From NCBI RefSeq assembly GCF_963855985.1, contig NC_087099.1, forward strand, positions 14,786,001 through 14,850,000: 64,000 bases of DNA, in the 5' to 3' direction. Below the pieces are notes generated by a model that was not told the origin of the DNA, ran no database searches, and saw only the letters and a program-made list of their open reading frames with translations. Shown here piece after piece: positions 11,281-23,954 of this stretch. This stretch comes from Ostrinia nubilalis (Eukaryota > Arthropoda > Insecta > Lepidoptera > Crambidae). Each line of letters starts with the position of its first letter. The first letter of the stretch is position 1. Position numbers and translations under genes: made by a program.

Positions 11281-11366
11281 ACAGGGTGTCCCAAAAAGTA
11301 GTATCAAGCCGAAGCCCAGTGGTAGGTCTGGGCTTCGGCTTGACACTACTTTTTGGGACACCCTGT
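11281..11366. mobile_element. 86-bp near-perfect hairpin MITE
   Basis: The left arm ACAGGGTGTCCCAAAAAGTA ... AAGCCGAAGCCCA and its right-arm inverse ending GGGACACCCTGT pair almost throughout, leaving a loop of about ten bases. Both ends are flanked by TATA. An RNA from either strand would fold into a long stem. Confidence 0.8.
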
Positions 11367-11612
11367 ATAAATTACCTGTTTTATCGAGGGCATCCTCAAT
11401 AGGTACATTCCAAGTTTTGCTCATTTTCACTGATGTTTATGACTTCATAAAAGAGTACTTCTGTGTCGCGAAAACGATTTCGAAATGACACTATTCGTCT
11501 CTCTTCCTCGTAGTATCAATCAACACTGAACAATAAGATAAAGACAGGTACACTATGAAATGCAATAAAGTAGGTATTAGAGATAAAGATAATTTATTTA
11601 CCGAGTGTTGAG

Positions 11613-11823
11613 TAGGTAGGGTAGACAGGGTACAGTTGTAACAACTCGCATGTTATCGAACAATGTTCGGTAGGTGAGGGGCACAATTAGAATGGCATAC
11701 GGGCGACTCCATACCACCTTATTCGTCTTGTCACCCGTACCCTTCCCTTTGTACCCCTCGCCTGCCAAGCAACAGTCAAGTTGTTACAACCGTACCCTGC
11801 TACAATTCTACCCAGTCTCCCCT
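11613..11823. mobile_element. MITE with inverted repeats
   Basis: The left arm includes GACAGGGTACAGTTGTAACA (11624 on) and the right arm is its diverged inverse (TTGTTACAACCGTACCCTGC, ending about 11800), followed by CTACCC. No coding sequence. Confidence 0.6.
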
Positions 11824-11965
11824 ATTGAGTCGAAATGTGAAAATTGTCTTTTGAAGTAGAATCTTTACGATTGGCAGAGATAAGCAGGCGATAAACTTAG
11901 CACTAAAAGTATTCAGATAACTTATAAAGCTTTATAAACAGTGGCTCTAAAACATTTACACAATA

Positions 11966-12083
11966 GGCTGAGTTGCACCACCTTACTTTAACAGTAACTA
12001 TAAAAATACCGGTGTTTTTTGTATGGAATTTGACAGATTTTTGACGTCTGTTAAAGTTGAATGTAAGATGGTGCAACATAGCC
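11966..12083. mobile_element. MITE, copy 1 of the GGCTGAGTTGCACCA family
   Basis: The ends GGCTGAGTTGCACCACCTTA and AAGATGGTGCAACATAGCC are inverted. The internal GAATTTGACAGATTTTTGACG is shared with copy 2 at 28833-28950. Confidence 0.75.
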
Positions 12084-12639
12084 ATAATGACTAAAATAAT
12101 TACTAGGGTCAAAAAGAGGTATTTTCCCTGAAGCGCACCCATTTATGTCTACTAAGATGAATCAAAAGTACCAGGACAACATAACATAGTTTTCCAGTAT
12201 TTTAGATGAAACTCTATCATTATTATTCTATGGTATCGTGGCAGCTTTGTCTGAAGTTTTAGAAACAATTGCTACATGCCTATACATATATTTATCCACC
12301 AATAATATATTTTTATTGAACGGCTCAATTTCTTTATTGACTTTCATTAGCGTCAATCAATTTAGATAAATATTGATAATAGTACAACATTATCATTTTC
12401 ATAAATAAACATCTCGCAATTGAGATAAAAAGATTAATAATGGCTACATTATTATGTAAGTAACTGAAAAGTAATAAATTAAATACTAAAACAATACATG
12501 GCAGAATTTTTATGTTGTTCTAGATTCTGCCTAACATGTCGTAAAAACTAAAAATATTAAACACAATTATTTTGTCTTTCTTGGAATCGTTGGTTGGTTT
12601 TTCCTGTTTTGTGATAAATAAAAGAAGATTAAATATTTT

Positions 12640-13155
12640 TTATAATAGTCTTTATTGAAAATACTACTTACAATCTATTTCTTACATGTATGCATGATCA
12701 CATCTCATCCATCAATACAACATCCTATATTAAATTTTAATCAGTCAATCAGGTACAAAATATTTTCGACTTCTGGCTATATCATAAACAAATAATTTCA
12801 ATAGTAAACTTTCATAAAAACACTTTGTAAAATGTCACAATCATCAAGTTGATCTAGATTCACTCACCATTTCACTCATACTCGTACAAACACTATAGAC
12901 TATAGATACAGTCAACATACTCGTACCTTAATTACATAATTATTGCGCTTTTTGAACTTTCAAAACTTTCATTTCATGGAAATCAAAGTTTGCCCGTAGA
13001 CAAGAAGTTTCTTCTCAATGTGACCTTTTTCTCATTGTAACAAACACTTGGAAAAATTACTACGAAATCAGAATTTGTTTTTTCTTGTCTGTGGGTTTTA
13101 TGAGACACTATAAATCAGTCTTCTAATTAAATATCTACAATAATCCTAGTGCTGC
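12640..13155 (-). other. 3' untranslated region of gene B with polyadenylation signal
   Basis: The region runs from the gene B stop codon to an AATAAA signal read on the minus strand (TTTATT at 12651-12656). It is AT-rich and has no coding potential. The cleavage site is inferred to be just below the signal. Confidence 0.5.
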
Positions 13156-16100
13156 TCATTTCGATTCCTCCTGCAGTTTCTTATCGTTTGGCAGGAAACA
13201 GGCTACGGCGATTGCACCTGTAACAAAAACAGAAACACTGTTATAGTAAAATTGAAAAAAGTAAAAATATCACATTAGATTATTGTGTCCACAAGAAAGA
13301 AAAACAAAAGAGAGAAAAAAAGTCGAAAGTGGAAAAACAAAAAAGGAACCTAATGTTTTTTTTTTGGCGAAAACACAATAACGTGGGTACTTACTGAGTA
13401 GCAGAACCGCCCAAGCGTAGAAGGTAAGCTCGCAGTCGTATGAGATCATCGCTCCGATGGCGTTCACGCCGAAGAACGCGCTAGACCTTCCCAGCATAAC
13501 CGAAAGACAGGACGCCATGCCTCTGCAGAAAGAAAAATACAAGTAGGTAAGTAAAATGGAACTATATTTTGTAAAGTAAGATATTATTGTATGAGTATGA
13601 AAGGCATAAGATTCCTGAGTTGTAGTACCCATGTGTAGATGAATCATAACATTAAGGCTCACCTTACAGAAGTAGGATACAGCTCAACGAAGTATACGCT
13701 CAGAATGCCCATTGTTAGAGCGCAAAGAAGGAAGACGAAGAAGAAGACTCCGCCAGCAATCGGACTAGCGACGAGGTTCAACAACACAGCGGCAGCAGCA
13801 GAGGTCGCGATGATGGCGATCATTGCCAGCTTCTTCTGGCCACCACAAGTCAAGGATAGAAGCAAGTTGATGGTGCTGGCCAAGGCTCCGTAAGACATTG
13901 CCGATAAAAGTGTCGTCTCTTGGATCTTGTCATTGCAGATTTCGACCACGTCCTGAGGAAGAAGGAAAAAGTTGAGAACAGATTCTAGATTTAGATCGAG
14001 ATTAAGTCGGATCTAGGAATTAAGAACCATAACGCTGAATATAATAAAGAAGGCAAAAAAAGATCTTCTAATCTAGAGGCTTTTTATAATTATTTCTTCT
14101 TACCGTGCCATTTCCAGAGACAGCAAAGCTTTCTTGGGTGGAGAACTTGATCACAGTGCAGAGGTTCATGCCCTCGCCGCCTCCAGACTCCAGTACGGAG
14201 AACAGGTTGTTCATGATGTAGGGCAACCAGAGGATGAAGCCGCTGCCACTGCAAAACAAAGGAAGGTATCAATAAAAAAGAGCTCAGAATCACAAAATTT
14301 ACTTAAACGATTTGACTATGACTGGTCCAAATCAAGAAATTGAAGTCTAAAATCTTACGTCATGTAAATAACGACGACCAGGTAGAAAAGCTTGAGGGTG
14401 TTCTTGAATAGAGGAGGCTTGAAGAGAGGGACTGTCTGCATGCATATGGACTTGAAGAACGAGCAGTCAGCTACAGTAGCAGACTGGTCTCCTTCTTCCT
14501 CGATCAGTTTTCTGACCTGTACAAACACAGTCATTAAAGTAAGGAAATAAGCAAAAACATTATTTATTTCATCTTAGATGAGTAGCTCAAGCTTACCGGG
14601 AAGTTATCAGCCTTGTCGCCAGTGTTGACGGAGTAAATGCCCTTCAGAGCATCCAAGGCATCATCGTACCGGCCCTGGGAAGCCAGGAACTTGGGGCTCT
14701 CGTAGAAGAACCGCAGCAGGCAAGCAGTGGCAGCGCAAGGGATAGCCATCACCAGGGCCAGAAGACGCCAGGGGCGGTAGGTGATGTTCAGGAAGTCAAT
14801 CTTGTATGCGAACTCCAAGGGGAGGATGGGGTATGCGAATACTGTGAACAAGAAAAAATGTAACGTTAAGAAATATTTTTGATAGATAAATATGTAGAGA
14901 CAGGGTCATTATCATCATCAGGACAATAGAAGTAGGTACCTACACTGTTATGGACGAGGTCGAAGAAACTTAATCAATGTTAAATACAGCGGCTACAGTA
15001 ACTAAATCTAAACTTTCTACAGCATATAATATGTCGTCGTCCGTGTACACCAGACTGAATGTAGAGTGTGTAGTATTTTCCGTTTTAGATCTAGAAAAGG
15101 TAATTGAAACTAAATCACACAGTTTTAAAAAAGGCTATCACTCACCAGCGACGACAGCCTGTGAGCACATAAGAGCGCAGGTACACAGTAGCATGGAGCG
15201 GCCGCGCGCGCGCATCGAACAGCTCTCACCCAGCAGTGTGTATGCTCCTGAGTTGCTGGCAGACGTGCTGTGAAAGAAAGAAATGATGAGAGTCTGTGGT
15301 CACCTACCACCACATCCTACCTCTCCTACCTACACATAGAAAAGTAGCGCACCTTTGTTGTAAAACGATTGCGGGGCCGGGGGCAATAAATGAAGTATAT
15401 TTTTCATGATGCCTGGATGAAAACAGAGTCTAAAAATAAGAAGTAACTATTGTGAGTTCAACTGGTTCAACATCTAACATCTTTTCAGAAGCCACCGTAG
15501 CTCGATGGAACTAACGCCATAACGTGCGTTCCGAAGAAATAAAGCGGTTTTAAGGACAAGGGTTGCATTGTACCCAAGAAATATTGAATATCATACACAT
15601 TATTTTCAGTACCGTCCCAATCCCAGTGATAACGATAAACATTATCAAAGCAATCAAGCAGCACACATTAATCCTGTAAGTCATTATTGTCAGATTACCA
15701 TCTGAAGGTTTTATTACCACGAAGGTATTTCCGTGAAAATATTTACTTGTGCGTCGTTACTGACTTAATTTAAAATAAGTACTTGTTTCAATAAACATAC
15801 AAATGATTTCATGATTGCTAATTTATTTTTAAAGACAAAGAACCCATAGACAATAATATCTTAATCATATTTTTTTTAACAATCTTTAATTAAACGGTAC
15901 CTAGTTCAAAATAGGTGCAATGGAGTTTTTTAAACACGTGTTTATTTAGAAGCTCGTTATCTATTATTATCAGCACGTTTGTGGCTATTAGTTAATATTG
16001 ATAACAATGATTACAGACTTTCCTGCGTCATAAACAAGGTAAACATTCGGAGTTTCTCGGGTAACGACGTAGATGAACGAAAATTATAGAAACTAAATGT

Positions 16101-19100
16101 TAACTTGAGGCTTGGGCCTTGATTAGAAACACGAAATTAGCGTTCTGAAAGATTTGAACATTCATAATATTATACCTAATCGAGTCCTGAACATTTTCAG
16201 GAATCTCAAATGCATGAAATTGCGCTCTCGTCATAATACACTATGCGTATAGTTCCAAAATACTGAACTGTCCTATCCATGACATTGACAGCGGGGCGCC
16301 ACCGTCAATACTTTTCCAAGATTTTTCCATGTTGGAAACCATATAGTTGAACGATAGTAGCGCCCCCCTGTCATTGAGTTTGGTGGGACAGTTCAGCGTG
16401 GGTCATCTATACTATGATCTTAAAAACTGAAGTTTAGAGTAATTAGTCTGCCGAATCGCTCATCCATCATGCATGACATTTGTTTTGGACGTTTTTGTTT
16501 CTGTTTCTAGTCAAAATGAAAAGTTTGAAAATTCTATGCTTTTTCAGTTCTCTATCTTGCATTATTTGCGGGGCATTTCTACAATGTCACCTCAAATAAT
16601 CCAACTATTAATAAAACGAGAGTTCTGTATTATGTAAACAAGAAAACTTTCCGTTTTATTTCTGCTTTCGCCTTATCTGTCATTTGTTTGAGATGATATT
16701 AATTAAGTAATCTTTGCATAAATATTTTAGGTTGTTGGCGATTTTCACTTCATTTTCTTGTAAGACCAATCTGACAAAGCATTTTTCTTACTAATACTTT
16801 CCTGTGCATTTACTTACTAATAATCAAGTGCAGGGGATCAAGTGATCAACTCTATGAAACAATATCTAAGTACCCATAAAGACAAATAAACACATATTTA
16901 CTCATAAAATCAATTTACATAACATGATAATAGCCGCCTTGGACCAGGTTATCAATGTATCAATAAATACTTACAAAGTAGACGAGATGAGCTTGAGGAC
17001 GGCCATCGTGATCCAGTCTGGAGAGAAGCTGCTCAAGGCTGCGAACACGAAGCCTATGGACATGGACAGCACGAGGGTCAGCTTCCGACCCTTTGTATCA
17101 GAGATGTAACCCCACAGCTGGGCACCGGTTACCACTCCTGTAACAAGACAAAAAATGGTCCAACTTTAGCCCAAACCAAAGAATGCTTAGGTGTTTTAGG
17201 CATTGCATCAGTTTCCGCTGTTCGATGAACTGACGATTTCAAGAACAGTGTTTATATGAGAAAAGCGGCTAGTGCTTTGTGACTGCCTGAAGTTGATTGC
17301 CATTAATGATGATGATGGTCAGGTTAAATGGTACATTTAGAAGTCACCCCAAAATAATATAATATTTGTTTAGGTACAAGCTGTTGCCTTGGTTGTAGTT
17401 TTTGTGGCTAATCAGTTGAATACAATTAATGCCATTGAATGCAGACTGATGCAGGAAGAAGATAAGATAAAAATATCAGGCGTTCTGCAAAAGTAGAACA
17501 AATAATGCACACGTTTGTTTATTATACAAAGATAACAATTTTTGGATGTTTGTCTCGAACTAATATGTAGAGACAGTCGATAAACAAGAGAGGTGACCTC
17601 TTCATGATGCAATTTTGTCTGGCGAATAGAGATTGTTTTCTTCTTTCTTTACTTATATCCCACCTCTAGATCCTAACACTAAATTCCTGTATAGACAGGA
17701 TATTTAGCTTAAACTCTTGTGATAGACTTTATAAAATCGGGAAGAAGAATTGAGCCATTGAGAAAGGATACAGTTAGAATAAAGAGTAAAAAATTGTCGC
17801 ACAGTTTTTATATGTTTTTGTGATTTTCGATAATAAATAGGTAACTTGTTAAGCATTGTATAAGTTGATTTTATATTGTTTATTGTAAATATCCACTTAC
17901 AATTAATTAATGCCCTTCTAGTTATCGTTGGAAAGGTTAAACACCTTGTAGATAAGAGGCGGTGATATGAATTAACTAACTGAATTTTACAGCAATGTCA
18001 AGGGCGGCTTAATTAAGGATGTTTCTTGTAGTTATTTAGATGCCATTCAGAATAAAGGTATGACATTTTTACCAAGTAGTTACCAATTTTTACATTCGTG
18101 GCCACGTAAAGTCTTTCCGATTCCAATTGCTGTAGAAATTTTTCAGCAAAAAGGTGCTAAAATGTGTTCTTGAAAATTATGCGATTGTTTTTGAAGACTT
18201 GTAAAAATAAAGAGTGCGTTTCATTTCTTCAGTTTGTGCAATTGACTGAAATGCCTTGACGTAAGAAATTCCGAGTTCAAATTGACTAAGGTCTGACTGG
18301 GATTGAATCCAAGATTGTAAGGTTGATTTAATTTCTGGTTTTCCCACCGTACTTCCCCCTACCGTTTGTTATTGAACTTGAGTGATCAGGCGCATTAGTT
18401 TGTTTGCTAGGAAGAGTTCAGTTATTGTGTGTTAAAATTAGATCTAGATAATTATAGTGTACATTTGCATGATTTATGCTAATAATATAAAGGAGTGTGT
18501 TTATAATGTTAAGTAAGTAAATTCAAAAATAGTCTCAGAAAATCTGCGATTCTTGCGTGCCAAGAAGTAGCAATGTGATTGCCCGTGGATAGGTTGTGAT
18601 GACCTATGATGGATGATTTTAGGAGCTATCAGCAGCAGAGGAAATGGTGAATACTTAGCAAACAAGTAGAAAAATTGGAAAGACTCAATTTAGCAGTCTT
18701 ATCCCTAGAAAGTGATTTCTTCCAGACAAACTGGTGTGAGGATAGATCTTTCACATGATCGAGGCGAAAATGCTTTAAAATTAGAGGACCTTTAATACTT
18801 AAATGTATTTGGTAGAGAGTAAGTAGTCCAAGAGTGGCCGCTGAACCAGTGCCATAATAAAGTATAATGTAATACCAGTAAACTAGTAGGACAAATTACG
18901 TTTTTATACATCTCCAAATATTGGTGGATAATGTTGGTGCTCGAACTTACCAACTAACGGCAACTAACGGCATGGCATAGAGCTAGCAGAGACTATCACG
19001 AAATGTTGGAAGGCAAATGTTGGTGACATCCTAACTTACCAACTAACGGCATGGCAGTGAGCAGAGCCCGCTGCTGCATCGTCAGCTCCAGATCGCAGAC

Positions 19101-19700
19101 GGCAGCAGCCACCACGAAGCTGGTGCCGAAGAGGTCCATGCCCATGGCTTGCAGCGTCCAGCTGCATACTAACAGCAGCGAGAAGTTGTATTTGCCGAAA
19201 CCTGGGAAAAAGATTGGATATGTTAAAGTTAGCTGGACAAAGGATGGACATGAAATTATAGCCTTTTTTATGGCAAATAAATTACAAGATCTTGGTTCTC
19301 TAAAACTGAATGAGACAATCGGATGTAACTGTTATGACAAAATCGATAATATTGATTGGTCAGCCCTTTCAATGATGACGATGGAGCACTTTATCTGGGC
19401 AAAATGAAACTAATTTTTAGTGTAGAATGTCCGTTGTTTTTGATTCACTCGAGGACTGATGTCTCAAGATGATGGTAGATTTATCATAATTCTATGATAT
19501 TTCTACTGCTTTATTAAAGGTAACAACATACAAAAAATAAGAGTTTTTTTTTAGAAAATGTGTTTGGTTTTCCAAATGCCTTGTTATTATTGATCAGTTC
19601 AATACAAACCTGTGAGGGTCAGAGCCTCTTCAATGGTGGCCGTATGTAATGGCCTCTTCTTTTCTGCATCTCCCATATCTTTGGCAATGGTTTGTTTCAT
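13156..19700 (-). CDS. SV2-like MFS transporter, paralogue B (complete, 10 exons, 521 aa)
   Basis: Exons (minus) are 19610-19700, 19040-19201, 16975-17137, 15146-15267, 14597-14841, 14359-14516, 14104-14248, 13663-13952, 13395-13522 and 13156-13217, totalling 1566 nt with all GT-AG borders in phase. The start is the ATG at 19700 (MKQTIAKDMGDAEKK), followed by the paralogue-wide TIEEAL motif. Helix 1 with AAAVCDLEL is in exon 2 and MFS motif A (GYISDTKGRK, about residues 90-100) in exon 3. Exon 4 holds the GESCSMRARGR segment and exon 5 the signature ESPKFL (227-232). A luminal loop in exon 7 carries an NGT sequon, ELYPTSVRGMA spans exons 8-9, and the short cytoplasmic tail ends LQEESK. Family proteins are 12-helix solute carriers related to SV2 and SVOP. 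The substrate cannot be inferred. A partial copy of its exon 2 donor lies just downstream in intron 2. Confidence 0.93.
16262..16402. mobile_element. MITE in intron 3 of gene B
   Basis: The left end TGAACTGTCC ... GACAGCGGGGCGCCACC and the right end GTAGCGCCCCCCTGTCAT ... GGGACAGTTCAGC are imperfect inverted repeats of about 45 bp around a short core. Confidence 0.65.
18948..18975 (-). repeat. Duplicated splice-donor segment of gene B exon 2
   Basis: CTTACCAACTAACGGCA occurs here and again at 19035-19051, where it is the end of exon 2 plus its GTAAG donor. Here it is followed by a further copy of CAACTAACGG and by CATGGCAT, so a little exon sequence is repeated too. The copy lies about 75 bp into intron 2. 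Confidence 0.6.
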
Positions 19701-20234
19701 TTTCGAAATTTAAATTAAAAATAAATTAAAGGTAATAAAATGTTTTATTTAAAATCTTTGGATGCTAGGAGACAGTTTTTTGTACTGTTCGCCTTTCGTG
19801 CTACAGTCACTGATGCTCCTAGATTTTTATCTGTCTACCTGGGAAGTTTTCTCTTATATACTTGCTCGAGGCGCGTCAGATGCCCTGATAGCAGCGTCAT
19901 GGGTGGTAAGCGAAATCGTATGATCAACACGACTGTTTGCGCTGATAAGCTCGACGATTCGAAAATAGCAACGAATGTTTCTATGTTTGCTGTATGTGAC
20001 GTTGGACTTATTTTTGTTATTCGCTGCCGTGTGTTTACCTAGCTCTTTTTGGCGTAGCACAGTAGTGACTGACATTTCAGTAATTTGTCCAGATTTGGCT
20101 GAAAAGAACGAACGAACGACTGGTATTTATTTATTTGCATTTTTCCTAGTATGGTATTACGTATGAATGGAGTTGTTCCAATCCTTGGAACGATACATGA
20201 TGTAACGATAGAGGAATGTCTCGTTTTCAGTACA

Positions 20235-20458
20235 TAATAGTTTGAGATGTTCCTTCAAATCAACCAAAAGACGTCCACTCAACATATGCCTCCCCCAAGG
20301 ATTTTCACAACGATCGGTCCTACACTAGCCGTATCTTGTAACCAAGATCGTCAGTCCATTGACAGATGGGAGGCCTGATTTTACTACTCGTACGTTTTCT
20401 GGCCTGTTGTCGCCACTCAAGAACTTTTCAGCCTCAAGCCCTAAGGTCCACTGGGAAC
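20235..20458 (-). repeat. RTE-like LINE 3' tail, interrupted by a hAT element
   Basis: On the minus strand it matches the repeated tail (AGTTCTTGAGTGGCGACAAC and AAATCCTTGGGGGAGGC). The hAT insertion follows at 20459, and sequence of the same type resumes at 23189. Confidence 0.55.
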
Positions 20459-21539
20459 TAGAGGTGGGCGCCACGCCGGCGCGCCGCCGCCGCCGCGAAT
20501 TTTTTCACGCCGCCGCCGCCGACGACCAGCTGTCGGCGCGCCGATACTGATATTGTACCAACTATTTGCAATTAATTCCTTTCCTATACTATACTTTCTG
20601 GATTTGTGTTTCGAACGCAGAAGAAGTAACTAAATATTTATTCTTTAATGCCATATAAATTGGTACACAAGGCGAAGTAAATGCCGTTGATATACTAATA
20701 AATTGATTGAATAACTTAATAATAACTATATTAACAGTTAATCCAGTACATCATTCAAGTTGCTGCTTGGTCTAGTAAATAATTGATCGCGAGAGGCGCC
20801 GCTCCCTCTTGCTGTCGAGAAAAAAATCGGAGCCTTCGTCTGGCATGACTATACTTTAAGAGAATCACTCACACTGAGAATGCAAATGGGAACCACAAAC
20901 TCTGGAAGGCAACAAAGTACATCCCTCAAAGTGTTTTCCGCCTATTAGGTTCGGTAATACATGAGTGCGAACTGACAAGAAAAATCTCAGACCTTTGCTA
21001 CATGACAAGCCGGTTTATTAAACCCAACGACACTTCAATTCAAGAAATAAGATCAAGTATTGAACTTGATCCGAGACTTGCAGCTATGCCTGCCCTTAAT
21101 TCCTACTGATAATGATGATTCTTTCGACCGATTTTGGTCATAGTGACCACTTCGTTCGACTTAGCTGTCTTAGCGGCGCTGGTGCGCCCGAAGATAGCTT
21201 ACATAGCCGATCTTTGCGGCAAACTCCTCGCACATTGAGAGTATCTGAGCACGCCGCCAACATAATTATAGTGAATGGCGGCAGATGGACGAGATTTGCA
21301 TCATCGCGTTTCGCGTCGAGTTCAGGTGTGCGCTGCACTTTGAACTCGCGGACTCGCCTCTTCACAATCTCCCGTCATAGGCGCTATGCTCCCAAACCTT
21401 CCCATTGTGATTTGAGAAGGCCCATTTTGCATCTTTTCATATGCTGCTTCTGGACATCTTTGTACCTCTCTGAGTTGACCGCATGTTTCTGCTTACCCTC
21501 CTCAAATTAAAAGTAGAAGATTGATTTCTACTACGCTAA

Positions 21540-21815
21540 GAGAGGACGAAAGACGCAGGAGGACCAAAGTGACATAGCCCGTAGAATCGCTAAAAGTGGG
21601 CGGGGCACATAGCTCGTAGAGCTGATGGCCACTGGGGCAGGAAAGTTCTTGAGTGGCAACCACGAGCCGGAAGACGTAGCGTAGGCAGGCCTCCCACTAG
21701 CTGGACCGGAAGGTCGCGGGAGGTACCTGGATGCGAGCGGCGCAGGACCAGTCTTTGGGGAAGGCCTTTGTCCAGCAGTGGACGTCTTTCGGCTGAAACG
21801 AATGAACTAACGCTA
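21540..21815 (+). repeat. RTE-like LINE 3' tail inside the hAT element
   Basis: The segment runs from GACGCAGGAGGACCAAAGTG through GGGCGGGGCACATAGCTCGT to GGCCTTTGTCCAGCAGTGGA. Conceptually this codes the end of an RTE-type reverse transcriptase (WMQAAQDR, LGEAYVQQWT in better copies), here with stops and frameshifts. Confidence 0.7.
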
Positions 21816-22224
21816 AAAAAGTTGACTAAGCTAAAGAAATAGCCAAAATGGACTCTCGTAAAGCACCTTCATTTGATCTGATCACCATGCAGTCCATGTT
21901 CTTGACAATGACATACTGAGTGAGATCCTCACAAGTCTCTTAACTTTGGAAATGATCCATAAGCCTGGCAAGTCACCTTACGAAATCTCCTCCTATTGCT
22001 CAATTAATCTGACATTTGTATTTGTTAAAATTATAGGAAAGGATCATTCTTGCTCGTTTATTCCCTGGCCTAATGTAATATATTCCCTGGCCTAATGTAA
22101 TATAGTATACCCGACGATAAATTTTGGCAGAAACCATACCAACCATAATCAGTACAATGTTTGAAAAAGAAAGAACCCTGTACGGCTGCTTTCGCTGCGG
22201 CTTCAGCTGGGTTTAGCATAAAGG

Positions 22225-22780
22225 ACTACTCTATGAAATTAAAAAGTACCTTCCAGCACACTTCTACTACCTACTGAAGGAGTCTTATCTCAGTGACAGA
22301 CAGTTTTAAATCAAACTCCGTGACAAAATCTTATCTTTTTAGCTGCAAAGCTGGAGTACCCCAGGTCTCTGTACTTGGTCCGGAACTCTACAACATTTAC
22401 TAGTAAAGCAGCCCAGACACCAGAAAACTGCGGCTTTCCTTAAATATGTAACTGTGATCTTAAAGCGACTACACTGATACGAAGTCAGCTAAATGCCAAT
22501 AATAATTGGCTGACCAAGTGGCGCATGTAGGTAAGCAAGCCCCGAAGTCTCACCATATTATCAATTAAGACGTCGTCAACTTATCTTCCGGCCAATTTCA
22601 AATCAAATCTCAAATCTCTCTCGACACATTGCTGCAATCAACCTACTTTAAAAATCTGGACCGTAGGATGACATGGAAGGACCATAAATATAAATAAAAC
22701 AGATCTGAACATAATATTATGGCATCTAACTTTGGTCGACCGACAGTCAGCTAATCCATCATTAACTGTGTGCTTCCAAA
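22225..22780 (+). pseudogene. Jockey-like LINE reverse transcriptase remnant
   Basis: Across several frames the DNA recalls jockey-type RT: YLSDRQF, then AGVPQ.SVLGPELYNIY near 22340-22400, then LDRRMTWKDH near 22660-22685. Stops and small frameshifts break it throughout. The catalytic FADD box is not readable. An upstream piece at 20880-21105 (NHKLWKATKYIPQ) may belong to the same element. Confidence 0.6.
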
Positions 22781-23954
22781 GAGCTCAAATATACATGCTA
22801 AGAGCACATTGGTACGCTCGCCTTTAGGAAATACACGAAAACCTGAGGTGGAACTGACTTTATCGTACGTTATGAACTGTCAAATGATTACGATTGCTTT
22901 ACACAATTCCACCTCTGATCTCAGCCAAACCTGCTATCCAAATAAAGTATCTATGATCAGAGAGCTGATTTATTAGGGTAAACCACTGCTCTACTAGCTC
23001 TACCGTGTCAAACCCCAACCAACTGCAAATCACCTGATTAGTCTTGACGACACATACTAAAGAAGCAGATTTAAAAAAAAACCTAATTAATAAAGGTCAA
23101 ACAAGGTCACGCCGCCGACGCCGCCGCCGCCGAAGTCAAAAAGTCGGCGCGCCGCCGCCGGCCAATTATATATCGGCGCCCACCTCTACTGGGAACACAC
23201 CGTGTTTTGTACGTAAATTCGGCTCGTAGCAAAGCATGATATCGTATCGAAGTCGAACGTTACATTGTCTACATAATATGTGCCTTCTAAATGATAATGT
23301 TTAGGTTTTGTGGTTTTTGTTGCATTATGTCTGGCATTTTTCTGTCACATTTGAAATCATTTACCCAAGGACTTCCATTACAAAAAAAAGCCCAAGCAAA
23401 ACACCTATATAATAACGCAGTTTACGCAGTAACATATTTTATAGGAGTATAGTCGTAGTATATTTTATAACGAACAACAAGTGTATCTTCCGTTGACCGG
23501 TCATCAAACTCAGCCTCCTACGACGTATTTGCTATTTTCTTGTTATGTATTTAATTATCTTATCGGCTCACCAAAGGGTAATATTTGGTTGAGGCTTTGT
23601 TACAAATTAATTTATTGTTTTACTATTAACACATGTTTACTTCAAAGATCATGGGAGAACTGGGCTACATAAATTATCTAGGTAGAGTTCTATACATATA
23701 AAATGTAATCAGGATATTGTGCAAGAAATTCCAATAAGTACTTTTCGTTGGGAAAATAAGTAACTAATCATCTTTAGGAAAAAATATCCATGATAGGTAA
23801 CGATACAGAATTTGCTGTCGAAAATCTTTTAAGTTGATTTTTCTAAAAATACAATGCTCCGATTCTACTTTAGGTGATTCATCTGTTCTTCACACGACGA
23901 TTCTTGAGTTTTTGATGTCGCGACTGAGCTTTCCGCACGCTGCCTAAACCTCAC

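Larger units (their letters stand above)
10411..12640. other. Spacer between genes A and B, MITE-rich
   Basis: No exon could be supported here on either strand. The missing first exon of gene A should lie in this interval if the gene does not extend past gene B, but no minus-strand ATG followed by the LDEAL-type N-terminus and a donor was found. Four short inverted-repeat elements (listed separately) fill much of it. From 12090 to 12640 the sequence is AT-rich and otherwise featureless. Confidence 0.5.
20459..23188. mobile_element. hAT-type DNA transposon, degraded, with nested LINE pieces
   Basis: The terminal inverted repeats are TAGAGGTGGGCGCC at 20459-20472 and its exact inverse at 23175-23188. 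Both sides carry the 8-bp direct duplication CTGGGAAC (20451-20458 and 23189-23196), the hallmark of hAT insertion. Both ends continue into GC-rich GCCGCC/GGCGCGCC subterminal tracts. No intact transposase was seen; the interior is largely LINE sequence that landed in or was carried by the element. This definition rests on ends and target duplication, not on a transposase. Confidence 0.82.

Noticed and set aside
14090..14293. Overlapping minus-strand ORFs around 14.1-14.3 kb
   Set aside because: Only 14104-14248, in the frame joined to its neighbours by splice sites, is gene B exon 7. The others are alternative frames.
23044..23229. Arginine-rich plus-strand ORF
   Set aside because: It comes from CGC triplets in the GC-rich subterminal tract of the hAT element.
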